DNA of 64,000 nucleotides from CAZOLI01 sp964580675 (GCA_964580675.1 CAZOLI010000011.1:25319-89318); one strand, 5' to 3'; shown: positions 53,044 to 63,045, numbered from the stretch's first letter. Notes: generated by a model not told the origin, from the letters alone. Numbers and translations are program-made.

Positions 53044-55305
53044 TCACTTCGGGCCGTTGCCGTTTCCGGATTCAGGGCTCTTAAACCGTTCGTCGTCCAC
53101 TTCCTTCAGGAGTTCGTAGGACGTGACGGTTTTGGTCATGGACATGCCGCCCGCTGATATCGTAATTTTGTGTGGAACGGCTAATCCATTTACGTTTTTG
53201 AAGGAACCGAACTCGAAGGTTCGATCCGGGGTGGATTTGCTGGGAAGGAGCAGTTTCTTCACCCGGTACGTCTCCGGGTGAAGAAGAACCGTGAACGAAC
53301 GACGACCCGAGGAGAGTCGGATTTTGACCAGTTTCGTTTCGTTCTCCTTCTTGGTGCCGAGGTATGCCGGTTTGAATGTGTCGGTGGCAACCCCGTGCAG
53401 AAGGCCGTTCACGTACTCCAGTTCAATGACCGGACGGGTTCTTTTCATCGCCTGATTGCCGATTTTTTGTACGCGATTGCCCATTTTTTGCCAACCACCG
53501 TCCTCGTTGATGATCCGCTCAACGGTTCGACCGCGGACCTGAAGCTTCTGATATCCTCTTCCGTCCGTGGTGATGACTTCCTCGATTTCCTGCTTGATGT
53601 TTCGGCCCTTGAGGGTCCGTTCGTACGAGCGCCGGGTACCTTTTAATTCCTGAAGACGAGATACCGGAAGCTTCTTCTTCCATTTGTTGAGGTGGTGTTT
53701 TCCTTTTTTCCGGTCACCCTCCGCCTGGTCTGTTTTGTCCTCCCGGTATTTTTCCGGGGGGTCCGGCAGCGAGATGTCTATTTCCTTGATCGTTCCGAAC
53801 TGACTCAGGTCCCCATCGATCTTTTCCCGGTTTCCGACCACACAGATGGCGAATTTGTCGGGTTTTATGTATTTTCGTGCGGCCTCGAGCACGTCTTTAC
53901 GTGTGGCGTTCCTGATCTGTTTCTGGAACGTCTGAAACCAGTTTTCCGGCACGCCGAAGGCATCGTACCGCATCTGCCGGTTCAGGTTCTGTTCCGGATC
54001 CGTGAGATCGAAAACAAGGGAATTCAGAATGCTGTCTCTGGCCTGTTTTAGTTCCTTTTTTGAAACGGGTTCCTCCGTCAGATCCCGGGTAGTTTCCAGC
54101 ACGAGCTGAATCGCTTCCGTGGTGGTTTTCGACTTGGTTCCCACGTATAGAGAAAACGATCCGGGATACCCATAATTCGGCTGGAATCCGCCCCCTGTGG
54201 CGTATGCAAGTCCTTCTTCGCTTCGGACCCGGTTGAACAGTCGGGAGGCAAACTGTCCCGATCCCAGGATGTGGGAAGCCAGGGTCAGGGCCCCGTAATC
54301 CTCGTCCCCCCGTTCCACCGGACAGTGGTGCGCCAGGTACACAAATGATTTGGTGAGGTCGGGTTTGTGGCCGATTCCAACAACCCGATTTTCCCGTTCA
54401 TCAACCGGCGGCAGATCGAGCGACACCGGTTTCCCTTTCGACATCTTACCTATGGTTTCATTCAGTCGTTCCGTCATTTTTTTCGGGTCAATATCTCCGG
54501 TTACGCCCACAGCGAAGTTTGCCGGTTGATAGTGGCGTTCGTAAAAGGACTGAATGGCATCCCGGTCAATCCGTTCCAGGTTCCATGGCTCCGCCTCCCG
54601 TGCGAACACGCTGTCCCGGCCGTACAGCATGAATCCAAGTTCCCGCCTCGCAATTCCCCTCGGTTCGTCGTTTCGCCGGTGGATGCTTGATCGCATCTGA
54701 CGTTTCCGGACCGTTATTTTTTCGTCGTCAAACGCTGGATTGCGCAGCATCTTCATGAGGAGTTTGAACACCTGATCGAAGTGTTCCTTCAGACAGGAAA
54801 GGGTGATGGTGGTCCGTCGGTCGCCGACGGACGTGTCGATTTGCGCTCCGAGATCTTCAAGGATACGGTCCACCTCCCCCGGGTCATGGTTATTGGTTCC
54901 CCCCGTTCGCAAAACGTCCCCCGTGATCTGTGCAAGCCCCACTTTGTCCTCCGGATCAAAGAAGGATCCCGCTCGTACGGTCAGTTGTAAGCGGACAATG
55001 GGCAGTTCCGGATCCCGGTTCAGGTACAGCGGTACCTCGTTTTTCAGGGTGTGTTTTTTTGCTTTCGGAGGGGTAAAGGATCGAAGTTCGGGATAATTCA
55101 TGTTCCTGATGTGGGATTTGGACAGTACGTCCGGCACCTCGGTCTCCCCGTCCTTCGGGTTGCTTGTTGTCTTTTTGGGGTTGTTCCGTTTCTGATTCCC
55201 GGTCGATTTCTCCTCACCGGAGGGGTTGGCCGTGCAGGCAAGTAGTACGACGGGCAGAAGGAGAAGCAACGAGTGAAGTGACAATTTGTTGTTTTGAACG
55301 TTCAT
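53044..55305 (-). CDS. M16-family protein without zinc motif, lipoprotein
   Basis: This 753-residue protein has a lipoprotein signal (LPVVLLAC). The M16 (pitrilysin/processing-protease) fold covers about residues 80-520: PIVRLQLTVRAGSFFD, then VGLAQITGDVLRTGG where active members carry HxxEH, so metal binding is lost. The second M16 half includes HCPVERGDEDYGALTLASHILG and NRVRSEEGLAYAT. Residues 560-745 form an extra beta-rich region resembling outer-membrane lipoprotein-sorting-type domains. It follows the active M16 gene by about 60 bases. In such pairs the inactive partner usually shapes the chamber. It should sit on the periplasmic face of a membrane. Confidence 0.88.
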   Translation of the reverse strand: MNVQNNKLSLHSLLLLLPVVLLACTANPSGEEKSTGNQKRNNPKKTTSNPKDGETEVPDVLSKSHIRNMNYPELRSFTPPKAKKHTLKNEVPLYLNRDPELPIVRLQLTVRAGSFFDPEDKVGLAQITGDVLRTGGTNNHDPGEVDRILEDLGAQIDTSVGDRRTTITLSCLKEHFDQVFKLLMKMLRNPAFDDEKITVRKRQMRSSIHRRNDEPRGIARRELGFMLYGRDSVFAREAEPWNLERIDRDAIQSFYERHYQPANFAVGVTGDIDPKKMTERLNETIGKMSKGKPVSLDLPPVDERENRVVGIGHKPDLTKSFVYLAHHCPVERGDEDYGALTLASHILGSGQFASRLFNRVRSEEGLAYATGGGFQPNYGYPGSFSLYVGTKSKTTTEAIQLVLETTRDLTEEPVSKKELKQARDSILNSLVFDLTDPEQNLNRQMRYDAFGVPENWFQTFQKQIRNATRKDVLEAARKYIKPDKFAICVVGNREKIDGDLSQFGTIKEIDISLPDPPEKYREDKTDQAEGDRKKGKHHLNKWKKKLPVSRLQELKGTRRSYERTLKGRNIKQEIEEVITTDGRGYQKLQVRGRTVERIINEDGGWQKMGNRVQKIGNQAMKRTRPVIELEYVNGLLHGVATDTFKPAYLGTKKENETKLVKIRLSSGRRSFTVLLHPETYRVKKLLLPSKSTPDRTFEFGSFKNVNGLAVPHKITISAGGMSMTKTVTSYELLKEVDDERFKSPESGNGNGPK

Positions 55306-55368
55306 TGTTTTCTGGTCCTTTTCGAAGGCTTTAAATGAAGTACGTTGATCACGGTGGGTTCTTGAGAT

Positions 55369-56919
55369 TTACTTCCTGTCACCGGAGCCGGATGACGTTT
55401 CGGATTGATCCGGTGACCGAAGCGTCCCCGTCACACGGCGATTGGGCTTGATGTATTTTTTCGCAACGCGCTGGAGGTCTTCGGCCGTAAGTTTCTTTAT
55501 GGCGTCCACCTGTTTGAAGTACGAACGCCAGTTGCCGACCAGGACTTCGTAACGGAGGAGGTTCATTCCCATCTGGAGGTTGTCGTCCATCTGACGGATC
55601 AGAGAGGCCCGTTTTTTGGTTTGCACCCTTTTTAATTCGCTGTCCGTAACGCCGTTTTCCCGCACGTTGGCCAGCACACGGTCCAGTTCCGCCTCGAGCT
55701 TACTCGTTTCAACGTCGGGGTTGTTCTGAGCCAGAATAACAAACTGACCTTTGAATTTATTGCCGGGAAACCCGGTAAACACGGATACGTTCCGGGCCAG
55801 TTTTTTCTCCTGGACAAGACGTCTGTGGAGGCGGGACGTACGGCCGTCCCCGAGAATGGATGCAAGGGCGTCCAGGGGCCGGTAGTCCGAATGGTCAATC
55901 GGTACCATCTGATAACTTCGTATCAGGGACGGCTGGGCGTTGGATTCACGGTATACCCGAATCTCTCCGCCGGGATCCGGCTCTTTTGTGTCCACCGGTT
56001 CCGGTTCCGGCCGATCCGGCAGACGACCAAAATACGATCCGGCCAGTTCCCGTATCTCTTCCGGGTCTACGTCGCCCACGACGGCCACCGTCATGTTTCG
56101 GGGAACGTAGTAAGTTTCAAAAAATTCACGGGCGTCCTGCCGGGTAAAGGTGTTCAGGTCGGATGTGTTTCCGATCACCGGCACCCCGTACGGATGGCTC
56201 CGGTACGCGGAGGAAATGACCTCCTGGAGTAATCCGCGGATCGGGTTGTTTTCCCGGCTCCTTTTTTCTTCCTTGACCACGTTTCGTTCTTTGTAAAATT
56301 CGCGGATAACCGGATTGAGAAATCGTTCCGACTCCATCGCGAACCACAATTTCACTTTATTGGCCGGAAGAGAGGCCATGTAAACGGTAAAATCCGCGCC
56401 GGTGGCGGCGTTAATGCTGTCCCCACCGGCCCGCTGAAGGATTTTGGTGTACTCGTTTCGCTCGACGTACTTCTGAGCCTGTTTCTGGGCGTTTTTAAAT
56501 CGTTTTTGCAGTTTCTTTTTTCGGTCGGCGTCCGCCCGGGGTCCTTTCCGCCGTTCCTCGAGCAGTTTTTGAAACTGTTTATCCACGTTTTCCAGGGCCT
56601 TCTTTTCTTTTTTGTAGTTCGTCGTTCCGATCGTTCGGGTTCCCTTAAACGCCATGTGCTCGAACATGTGAGCCATGCCGGTAATGCCCCAGTGTTCGTT
56701 GACGGCGCCCACATCCACGTACGTGGCAAAGGAAACCACCGGTGCCTTGTGCCGCTCAAAGACCAGGAAGGTAAGTCCGTTATCAAGAGAAAATTTCGTG
56801 ACGCGGTTCTGCATCCGGTTCAGCAGATCCGAGTCCTGTGCCGGCGCCGGCGTGACCGGGTACAGAAGCAAACTGAGTAGAAACAGCAGGAATAGAGCCG
56901 ATGGTTTAATGGTTCTCAT
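55369..56919 (-). CDS. M16-family zinc protease, secreted
   Basis: This 516-residue protein begins at an ATG that opens a signal peptide (MRTIKPSALFLLFLLSLLL, cleavage near APAQ). The zinc motif HMFEH is complete (His84, Glu87, His88), and a second Glu about 75-80 residues later (AMESERFLNPV region) can be the third ligand. The second domain carries YRPLDALASILGDGRTSRLHRRL. It should degrade peptides in the periplasm, probably with the inactive partner encoded downstream. A charged coiled segment of about 60 residues (Lys/Arg/Gln-rich) sits between the zinc motif and the NAATGAD strand, longer than in standard members. Confidence 0.9.
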   Translation of the reverse strand: MRTIKPSALFLLFLLSLLLYPVTPAPAQDSDLLNRMQNRVTKFSLDNGLTFLVFERHKAPVVSFATYVDVGAVNEHWGITGMAHMFEHMAFKGTRTIGTTNYKKEKKALENVDKQFQKLLEERRKGPRADADRKKKLQKRFKNAQKQAQKYVERNEYTKILQRAGGDSINAATGADFTVYMASLPANKVKLWFAMESERFLNPVIREFYKERNVVKEEKRSRENNPIRGLLQEVISSAYRSHPYGVPVIGNTSDLNTFTRQDAREFFETYYVPRNMTVAVVGDVDPEEIRELAGSYFGRLPDRPEPEPVDTKEPDPGGEIRVYRESNAQPSLIRSYQMVPIDHSDYRPLDALASILGDGRTSRLHRRLVQEKKLARNVSVFTGFPGNKFKGQFVILAQNNPDVETSKLEAELDRVLANVRENGVTDSELKRVQTKKRASLIRQMDDNLQMGMNLLRYEVLVGNWRSYFKQVDAIKKLTAEDLQRVAKKYIKPNRRVTGTLRSPDQSETSSGSGDRK

Positions 56920-57123
56920 CTTTCGTTTGTTCCGGGTGAAAAGGAAAGAAACCAACCAAAGAAAAAAGGAATTCCCCGGTTCCGATCCCTGTAACCGGGA
57001 GGCATTAACGCCGGCTCATTATCCGGGGATCTAAAAATAGAATCAAACCTTTCTTGCTGGTCCGGTCCGGTTCCTGTATGATACAGGGAAACACAATTTT
57101 TGGTGGTGTTTTGCCGTATTGCC

Positions 57124-57741
57124 ATGAAAATCATCTGTATCGGAAGAAATTACCGGAATCACGCGGAGGAAATGGATAGCGATGTGCCGGATGAGCCCAT
57201 GTTCTTTATGAAGCCGGAAACAGCCCTTGTCGAATCGGGCAACGCCGTTCCGTATCCGTCGTTCACGGCGGATCTGCAGTACGAGCTCGAACTGGTTTTA
57301 CAATTCTCGGAGCGAGCGCGAGACGTACCCCAGGAAAAGGCGATGGAACTCGTTGACCACATCGGGCTCGGCATCGACTTTACCGCCCGGGATATACAGC
57401 GAGAACTAAAAAGCCGGAGACACCCCTGGGAGCGAAGTAAAGCGTTTGATGGCGCTGCGTACATCGGTGACCGTTTCGTTTCATCGGATCTGCTGGACGA
57501 CACGGATTCGCTGGAATTTACGTTATCAAAAAATGGATCCGTCGTTCAGGAAGCGGATACGGATCAAATGATCTTTTCACCGGCGGAATTGATCGCGAAC
57601 GTATCCCGGGTGACGACCCTTAAACCGGGGGATGTTATGTTTACGGGAACGCCGGAGGGCGTAGGTGCTGTTGACGTCGGTGACCGTTTCCTCGGACACC
57701 TGAACGGAGTGGAACTTCTTTCCTGCCGAATTGCGGATTAA
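57124..57741 (+). CDS. Fumarylacetoacetate hydrolase-family enzyme
   Basis: This 205-residue protein is a single-domain FAH-family enzyme, the group that cleaves or hydrates beta-diketo and keto acids (acylpyruvases, oxaloacetate tautomerases, 2-hydroxypent-2,4-dienoate-type enzymes). It shows IICIGRNYRNHAEEM, PMFFMKPETAL, the metal-binding Glu-x-Glu in QYELELVL, GLGIDFTARDIQ with the metal Asp, and VMFTGTPEGVG near the end. All catalytic parts are present. The ATG at 57124 opens the conserved region; TTG and GTG codons just upstream are less likely. The exact substrate is unknown. It is divergent from the protease pair. Confidence 0.92.
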   Translation: MKIICIGRNYRNHAEEMDSDVPDEPMFFMKPETALVESGNAVPYPSFTADLQYELELVLQFSERARDVPQEKAMELVDHIGLGIDFTARDIQRELKSRRHPWERSKAFDGAAYIGDRFVSSDLLDDTDSLEFTLSKNGSVVQEADTDQMIFSPAELIANVSRVTTLKPGDVMFTGTPEGVGAVDVGDRFLGHLNGVELLSCRIAD

Positions 57742-57880
57742 GACAACAGATCTTGAATCTATCTGGCGGATCTGAAATGATGATGTTGGAAAGGGGATAC
57801 ACACGGTGGTCCCAAATATCGCTGTGTTCGCCATCAGGGTTCTAAATTTATGGGGGGAAAGGTCGTACTCTCCAGAATCC

Positions 57881-60484
57881 ATGAGGGTTTCCGAACGAAC
57901 CTTTCTGTATGGGTTGAACACCGTTTTCATTCTCCTTCTCGCGGTGTTTCTTCTCCCGGTCTTTCCAAAATTTTCCCTTACAACATCCGGGCCGACCTCA
58001 TCTCCCGGATCCAATAAAGCCCTTTCCAGAGTCACCGAATCCGATCGACACCGTAACAACCAGGAGACGGACACCAGACCATCAAACAGGAACCCGGACA
58101 GGCAGGATCATCGTTCCACGAACAAAGAGACGTCGATCGGACCGGGTGCCACATCATCCGACCCGGCCGATCGTCAATCGGGATCAGGGGATACATCGGA
58201 TGCCGCCTCCGAAAAAAATCAACAGGGATTCGGAACCTCCAGTGGAACACCGGAAGGTGATGCAGACCATTCACAGGCAAAAGAACAACGTGAAAGCGCT
58301 TCCACGGTGACCGGCGAAACAGGAACCGGATATCGGAATGGCGTTGAGGAGGACCCTGCCGAATCCCGGACAGGCGACGGCAGCGGGCGCCGTTCCGACC
58401 GGGGCACCCGGAAAGAACCGGTTTCGGAAACAGAGAAAAATCGCTCCAGCCAATCCGTGGATGAAAAAGATGGGATTCAGAAAGAGGAGGAGAATGATAC
58501 CGCATCGGATTCAAACCACGACCCGACCTCAACCGGAGAGGACCCATATTCCAATTCCCCCACGGAAAGCGGGAATTCTAATAACGAGGATGTCCCCGGT
58601 GCCGACGGTTCGTCAGGTTCGAATGACGGGGTGGAAAACTCAATAGAAAAAGATCAGGAGAACCCCGAATCGTCTGAGAAGCGTGATCAAAAAAGCAATG
58701 CGGCGTCTACCAATTCGTCGTCGGAGAATCGATCCGCCACTGATGAAGTGGGGAATCCGAAAGAAGGACATAGCGGAAACACCCAACAGGATGATTTCGG
58801 TACAGAGGAAACGGATCAATCCCCCCCGACGGACGCAAAAAATGAGGAAAGAGATGGTGAAGGATTAGATTCGTCACGGACGGAGGCCGGGGAAGAGGAC
58901 GGGGATACAGGACATACCGGTACGGAAACATCCTCAACGAATGATTTCTCAGATGTTCCGGATGATGGGGTTGAAGAAGAACAAAAGGAATCGGGAACGG
59001 AGGAATCGACGAATAATGACAAACAGCCGAAAACCCAGGAATTAAACGGAACCGGGAAACCGGGAAACGAATCAGAGCAATCAGAAGGGAGCAACCTGGA
59101 GGAGGAATCGGATGGAGTGACGAAGAAGGAACCTTCGGGTTCACCCGGCCGGGGTGAGAAAACAGAACAGGATGGAGAATCCACGATCAGGTCCAATTCA
59201 TCAACGACCGAAGGTGCCGATGTAGCGGATTCCGGTACAATCGAGAAAAACGAAAACAACGAAGAGAAGCAGGGGAAGGAATCGTCAAAGAATCAAGACA
59301 AACCGGAGGACGAAGGAACGCCCGGGAATCGAAAAACATCGGACGCCACACAGACGCCCGAGGGCGGAAGCGGCGATAACGGAGATGGAGGGGCGGTCAG
59401 CGAGAATTCTTCCGTGGACCGTGAGGGGAAGGAGGGAAGGAAGAACCCGGATATGACTCCGGTTAAACTTACCATTGTTGAACGGGAAACGGGTCATCCC
59501 ATACAGGAACACGTGGCTGTTCGGCTTACCGCACTGGATAAGAACGGTCGGCCCATTTGGCCAGCCGGACAAATTTCCCGGAGCACTCACGGCAAAGCGA
59601 CGGGAAAAGTACACCCGGATGCAAAAAAGATCAAATTGCACCTCATTCCAGCCCGGAAATATCGGGAGAAGCGGTTCCAGATCAATCGAACGGATCTTCC
59701 GGACGTGACCGTCAAACTGCAAAAGAGAAGTGAAGAACCGGTTCGTGTGTTCCTTTACGTTCTTCACCCGAAAACCAAGCATTTTATCGGGTTAACCGGT
59801 TCAGATCGCATTGAAAACACGGAGTTGTCCTGTACAATTTATGATGAGAATGGACAGCCCGTGAAGTCGGAGGACGGACAGCGGGTGAAAGGAGAGCAAA
59901 ATGACGGAACGTTTCTGTTTGACCCGATCGACGTATCAAAGTTGAAGCCCGGTCACTACTGGATCACGGGCCAAATCCGCCTTTACGACCGGGAATCCGA
60001 CCGGAAATCACTGTATTTGCTCCGGCATCGATTCGTCATTCGTGAGGAATTTTCGTCAAACAACAAGGCCATAACACCGGTTTCCGGGGCCACGGTGACG
60101 GGCCGGGTGACGACAAAAAATGGGGATCCGATAAAAAATGCCCGGGTTCGTGTGCCCGCGGTTTCCGGAACGGTTCAAACGGTTCAGGAAACGAATTTTG
60201 CCTACAGGAAAGATAATGCACCGACGTTTGTCTCCACAACGACGGATGAGCATGGGGAATTTCGACTTCAACACGTACCGTTGAATCGTGCTGTTCCGGT
60301 TCAAATTATGTTGACGGACGGAGTGGCCGAGCAATTGTCCCTCCCCGAATCCATCCCGAGGAATGAGGGGGTCCTGCTGACGTCGGAGCAAGTTGAAATT
60401 TCGGGAGTGGAAAAAAACAATAATTTGGGAACCATCACACTATCAAATCCGTTTGTTCAAAACAGGGCGAAGCAGGATAACTGA
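57881..60484 (+). CDS. Large disordered surface protein with C-terminal beta domains
   Basis: The product is about 867 residues. An N-terminal signal anchor (FLYGLNTVFILLLAVFLLPVF) is followed by about 490 residues of low-complexity, highly acidic sequence rich in Ser, Gly, Glu, Asn, Asp and Thr. The last 340 residues are folded beta-rich domains: a carboxypeptidase-regulatory-like repeat (VTGRVTTKNGDPIKNARVRV) near the end and an immunoglobulin-like stretch before it. It probably extends from the cell surface with the disordered part as a spacer. I start at ATG 57881; a GTG at 57806 with AAGGGG nine bases upstream would add 25 residues. No LPXTG or autotransporter sorting signal is seen. Confidence 0.75.
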   Translation: MRVSERTFLYGLNTVFILLLAVFLLPVFPKFSLTTSGPTSSPGSNKALSRVTESDRHRNNQETDTRPSNRNPDRQDHRSTNKETSIGPGATSSDPADRQSGSGDTSDAASEKNQQGFGTSSGTPEGDADHSQAKEQRESASTVTGETGTGYRNGVEEDPAESRTGDGSGRRSDRGTRKEPVSETEKNRSSQSVDEKDGIQKEEENDTASDSNHDPTSTGEDPYSNSPTESGNSNNEDVPGADGSSGSNDGVENSIEKDQENPESSEKRDQKSNAASTNSSSENRSATDEVGNPKEGHSGNTQQDDFGTEETDQSPPTDAKNEERDGEGLDSSRTEAGEEDGDTGHTGTETSSTNDFSDVPDDGVEEEQKESGTEESTNNDKQPKTQELNGTGKPGNESEQSEGSNLEEESDGVTKKEPSGSPGRGEKTEQDGESTIRSNSSTTEGADVADSGTIEKNENNEEKQGKESSKNQDKPEDEGTPGNRKTSDATQTPEGGSGDNGDGGAVSENSSVDREGKEGRKNPDMTPVKLTIVERETGHPIQEHVAVRLTALDKNGRPIWPAGQISRSTHGKATGKVHPDAKKIKLHLIPARKYREKRFQINRTDLPDVTVKLQKRSEEPVRVFLYVLHPKTKHFIGLTGSDRIENTELSCTIYDENGQPVKSEDGQRVKGEQNDGTFLFDPIDVSKLKPGHYWITGQIRLYDRESDRKSLYLLRHRFVIREEFSSNNKAITPVSGATVTGRVTTKNGDPIKNARVRVPAVSGTVQTVQETNFAYRKDNAPTFVSTTTDEHGEFRLQHVPLNRAVPVQIMLTDGVAEQLSLPESIPRNEGVLLTSEQVEISGVEKNNNLGTITLSNPFVQNRAKQDN

Positions 60485-60561
60485 CCGGCTTCCTCATTTC
60501 CTCCGCCGGACTCTATATTCTGTATTTTGACGGAATGATCAGAACGTAGTTGTCGCTATCT

Positions 60562-62562
60562 ATGTGTCGGTACAGTCTGGGACGTGTCTGTTCGGTTCTG
60601 GTTCTGTTGACCATCGTTATTTCCAATACGGGACTCGGCGGATCTTCTGTGAATCAAACCGGACTGTGGAAAGGGGAAAAGAAGACCCACACCGTTGTCG
60701 AGGAGGGGGGAACAGAGGACCGGAACCACCTGTCAGAAAAGCAATCCGGAAACGAACGTCCGGAACTATCACGGGAAATCATCTTTATGATGTTGCTTGC
60801 CGCGGGGTTGATCGGGCTATTTTTCTGGGAGCCGATTCCTATTTATGCCATCGCCCTCGGCATTCCCGTCACCCTGGTTTTGTTTCAGCAATGTACGGGC
60901 ATATCGACGGCCGATGCGCTCCGTGGGTTTTCGAGCGAGGCCACGCTGACAATCATGGCCATGTTTATTCTGAGCGAGGGAATACAGAAAAGCGGGTTTA
61001 TACAGATCCTGGGGAACAAGCTGACCAAACTGTCCGGATCGAACCTGTTTCGACAGCTCGGACTCATAACCGGACTCTCCGGGCCGACGGCCGGTATTAT
61101 CAACAACACCCCCGTCGTGGCCATATTCATTCCAATGGTGTCGAACATGGCCCGCCGACTCAAAACGTCTCCCTCCAAACTGATGATTCCCCTTTCCTAC
61201 GCCGCCATGATGGGGGGAACCCTAACCCTGATCGGCAGCTCCACGAACCTGCTGGCCAGTGATATGTCCGCGGACCTCCTGAATCATCCCATCGGGTTTT
61301 TCGAGTTTACGGTGGTCGGGATCTGTATTCTTCTGATCGGGTCCCTTTACCTCATCTTCGTCAGCCCGAGTTTGATTCCGGACCGAATCGATCCCGAACA
61401 GGACCTGGCCGAAGAGTACGAAATGGGCGTGTTTCTTACGGAACTCGTGCTGGAGGAGGAAGCCAGTATTGTCGGGAAGAACGTTCGGGAAGCACTTGAT
61501 GGTTCGGACCTGGAATTTGACCTTGTTCGGATCATAAGGGATGAAGAGCATTTCATGGAACCCCTGCAGATCAAAACCCTGCGCGAGGGGGACCGGCTGA
61601 TCATTCAGGCGGAGATTGACACACTGCTCACGTTTCTGGACACGGAGGGGGTGAAACTCTGGTCCCGGGCCCGGGTGTCCGAGGAGAAACTGGAGGAAGA
61701 GGCGAAAGGAGAAGCCGTTATCGAAACGGTCATTCCGTCGGGGTCTTTTCTGGAGGGCCAGACGCTCCGGGACGTCAATTTTGTGGATCGGTACGACGCC
61801 ACCGTGATGGCCATTCGACGGGGCGAAGAACTCTCCCATAGGGGCATGGAGGACATTACCATTCACGCCGGGGACGTACTGCTTCTTCTGGCCACCGAGA
61901 CCACGGCAAACCGGCTCCGGAAGAACCGGAACTTCATCGTGGCCGGGGATATCGAGGAAGAAGAATTCAGGCAGGAAAAGATGACCTTTTCCCTGGGCAT
62001 CCTGGGGGCCGTTGTTGCTCTGGCAGCAATGGGGATGGTGCCCATTGCCATTTCGGCGCTTGCCGGGGCGATCGTCATGTGTGTGACCCGGTGTGTGGAC
62101 CCGAATGATCTCCACGAGGCGGTGGATTGGGAGGTCATCTTTCTCCTGGCCGGACTGATCCCTCTGGGCCGGGCCATGGAAAAGACCGGAACCGCGGAGT
62201 TCCTCGCCCTGACCGTTCTTGACTATACGCATCTTCTACCCCCCCTCGGGATACTCGCCGTGTTTTACATGATTACCGCCGTGATGACCAACCTGATTCA
62301 CAAAAACGCAAGCATCGTGCTGATGATTCCCATAGCCGTGGATGCCGCCGTCCGCCTCGGACTGGAGCCGTTTCCGTTCCTGATCACGGTGATGATGGCC
62401 TCGAGTACGGCGTTCCTCACGCCCGTCGGCAACCAGACCAACCTGATGATTTACGGCCCCGGTGGATACCGGTTCAGTGATTTCTTTCGGGTGGGGTTGC
62501 CCCTGCAAATTCTGCTTGCGATTGTCACGCCGCTGGTTGTCTCCCTCTGGTGGCCTCTTTAA
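60562..62562 (+). CDS. SLC13/DASS-type transporter with two TrkA-C domains
   Basis: This 666-residue protein has many membrane helices in two blocks. The hairpin signatures INNTPVVAIF, GSSTNLLA and near the end GNQTNLMIYGPGGY are those of sodium-coupled divalent-anion transporters (SLC13/CitT/SAC1 group). Between the blocks lie two cytosolic TrkA-C (RCK-C) domains (about 275-365 and 385-460), as in sulfate/arsenite-type SAC1-like permeases, where they may sense ligands. Sulfate, dicarboxylate or other anions are possible. An extra N-terminal hydrophobic segment and a 50-residue charged linker precede the first family helix. The start is uncertain (TTG 60550 is possible). It ends convergent to the PII gene. 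Confidence 0.88.
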   Translation: MCRYSLGRVCSVLVLLTIVISNTGLGGSSVNQTGLWKGEKKTHTVVEEGGTEDRNHLSEKQSGNERPELSREIIFMMLLAAGLIGLFFWEPIPIYAIALGIPVTLVLFQQCTGISTADALRGFSSEATLTIMAMFILSEGIQKSGFIQILGNKLTKLSGSNLFRQLGLITGLSGPTAGIINNTPVVAIFIPMVSNMARRLKTSPSKLMIPLSYAAMMGGTLTLIGSSTNLLASDMSADLLNHPIGFFEFTVVGICILLIGSLYLIFVSPSLIPDRIDPEQDLAEEYEMGVFLTELVLEEEASIVGKNVREALDGSDLEFDLVRIIRDEEHFMEPLQIKTLREGDRLIIQAEIDTLLTFLDTEGVKLWSRARVSEEKLEEEAKGEAVIETVIPSGSFLEGQTLRDVNFVDRYDATVMAIRRGEELSHRGMEDITIHAGDVLLLLATETTANRLRKNRNFIVAGDIEEEEFRQEKMTFSLGILGAVVALAAMGMVPIAISALAGAIVMCVTRCVDPNDLHEAVDWEVIFLLAGLIPLGRAMEKTGTAEFLALTVLDYTHLLPPLGILAVFYMITAVMTNLIHKNASIVLMIPIAVDAAVRLGLEPFPFLITVMMASSTAFLTPVGNQTNLMIYGPGGYRFSDFFRVGLPLQILLAIVTPLVVSLWWPL

Positions 62563-62721
62563 CGTAGCGGTGGGTATATCCATATAAAAGGTATGTAGTC
62601 TGACACTACTTAAAAGAGTCTAAACAGAGGGTGAACGTCTTTCCCTGTGCGAAACGGGAAATTGATATGCCGGCATCCTGATATTTGTTTCCCGGCAACT
62701 GACGGAATATTTTGAATCGGT

Positions 62722-63045
62722 CTATTTAATTGCTCTACGACCGCGCTCGCCCGTTTCCAGTCGGACGGCGTCCTCCACCGGAATGACAAATAATTTACCA
62801 ATCGGACATGCTTCTTTCTGGGCCAGTTTTTCCAGTTCGTCAATGACTTGATCGACGGCGGATTGGTCCACGATGACATCGATTTCCGTTCGGTTCTGGA
62901 AATCAATTTCTTCAGAATCCTCCTCCGATAACCCGTATCCCATGGATTCTCGAACCGTTATGCCTCGAATAACGTCCGTAGATACGATTTCTTTTACGTT
63001 CTCCAAGCTGACCGGGCACATATAACATTTAATCATGCGAAGCAT
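62722..63045 (-). CDS. Divergent PII-family signalling protein
   Basis: This 107-residue protein aligns with PII/GlnB over its length: MIKCYMCPVSLENVKE, RGITVRESMGYG, TEIDVIVDQSAVDQVIDEL, GKLFVIPVEDAVRLETGERG. The usual 20-residue T-loop is replaced by a shorter acidic GLSEEDSEEIDF, with no Tyr51 for uridylylation and no Gln39. In the GDGKIFV loop the Asp-Gly pair is Pro-Ile, and the second Arg of RIRTGE is Glu. ATP/2-oxoglutarate sensing is thus probably altered. GAGGAGG lies five bases before the ATG. It is not next to amtB or glnA; it lies between the SLC13 gene and nrdJ. It might act on one of them, which is inference. Confidence 0.88.
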   Translation of the reverse strand: MLRMIKCYMCPVSLENVKEIVSTDVIRGITVRESMGYGLSEEDSEEIDFQNRTEIDVIVDQSAVDQVIDELEKLAQKEACPIGKLFVIPVEDAVRLETGERGRRAIK

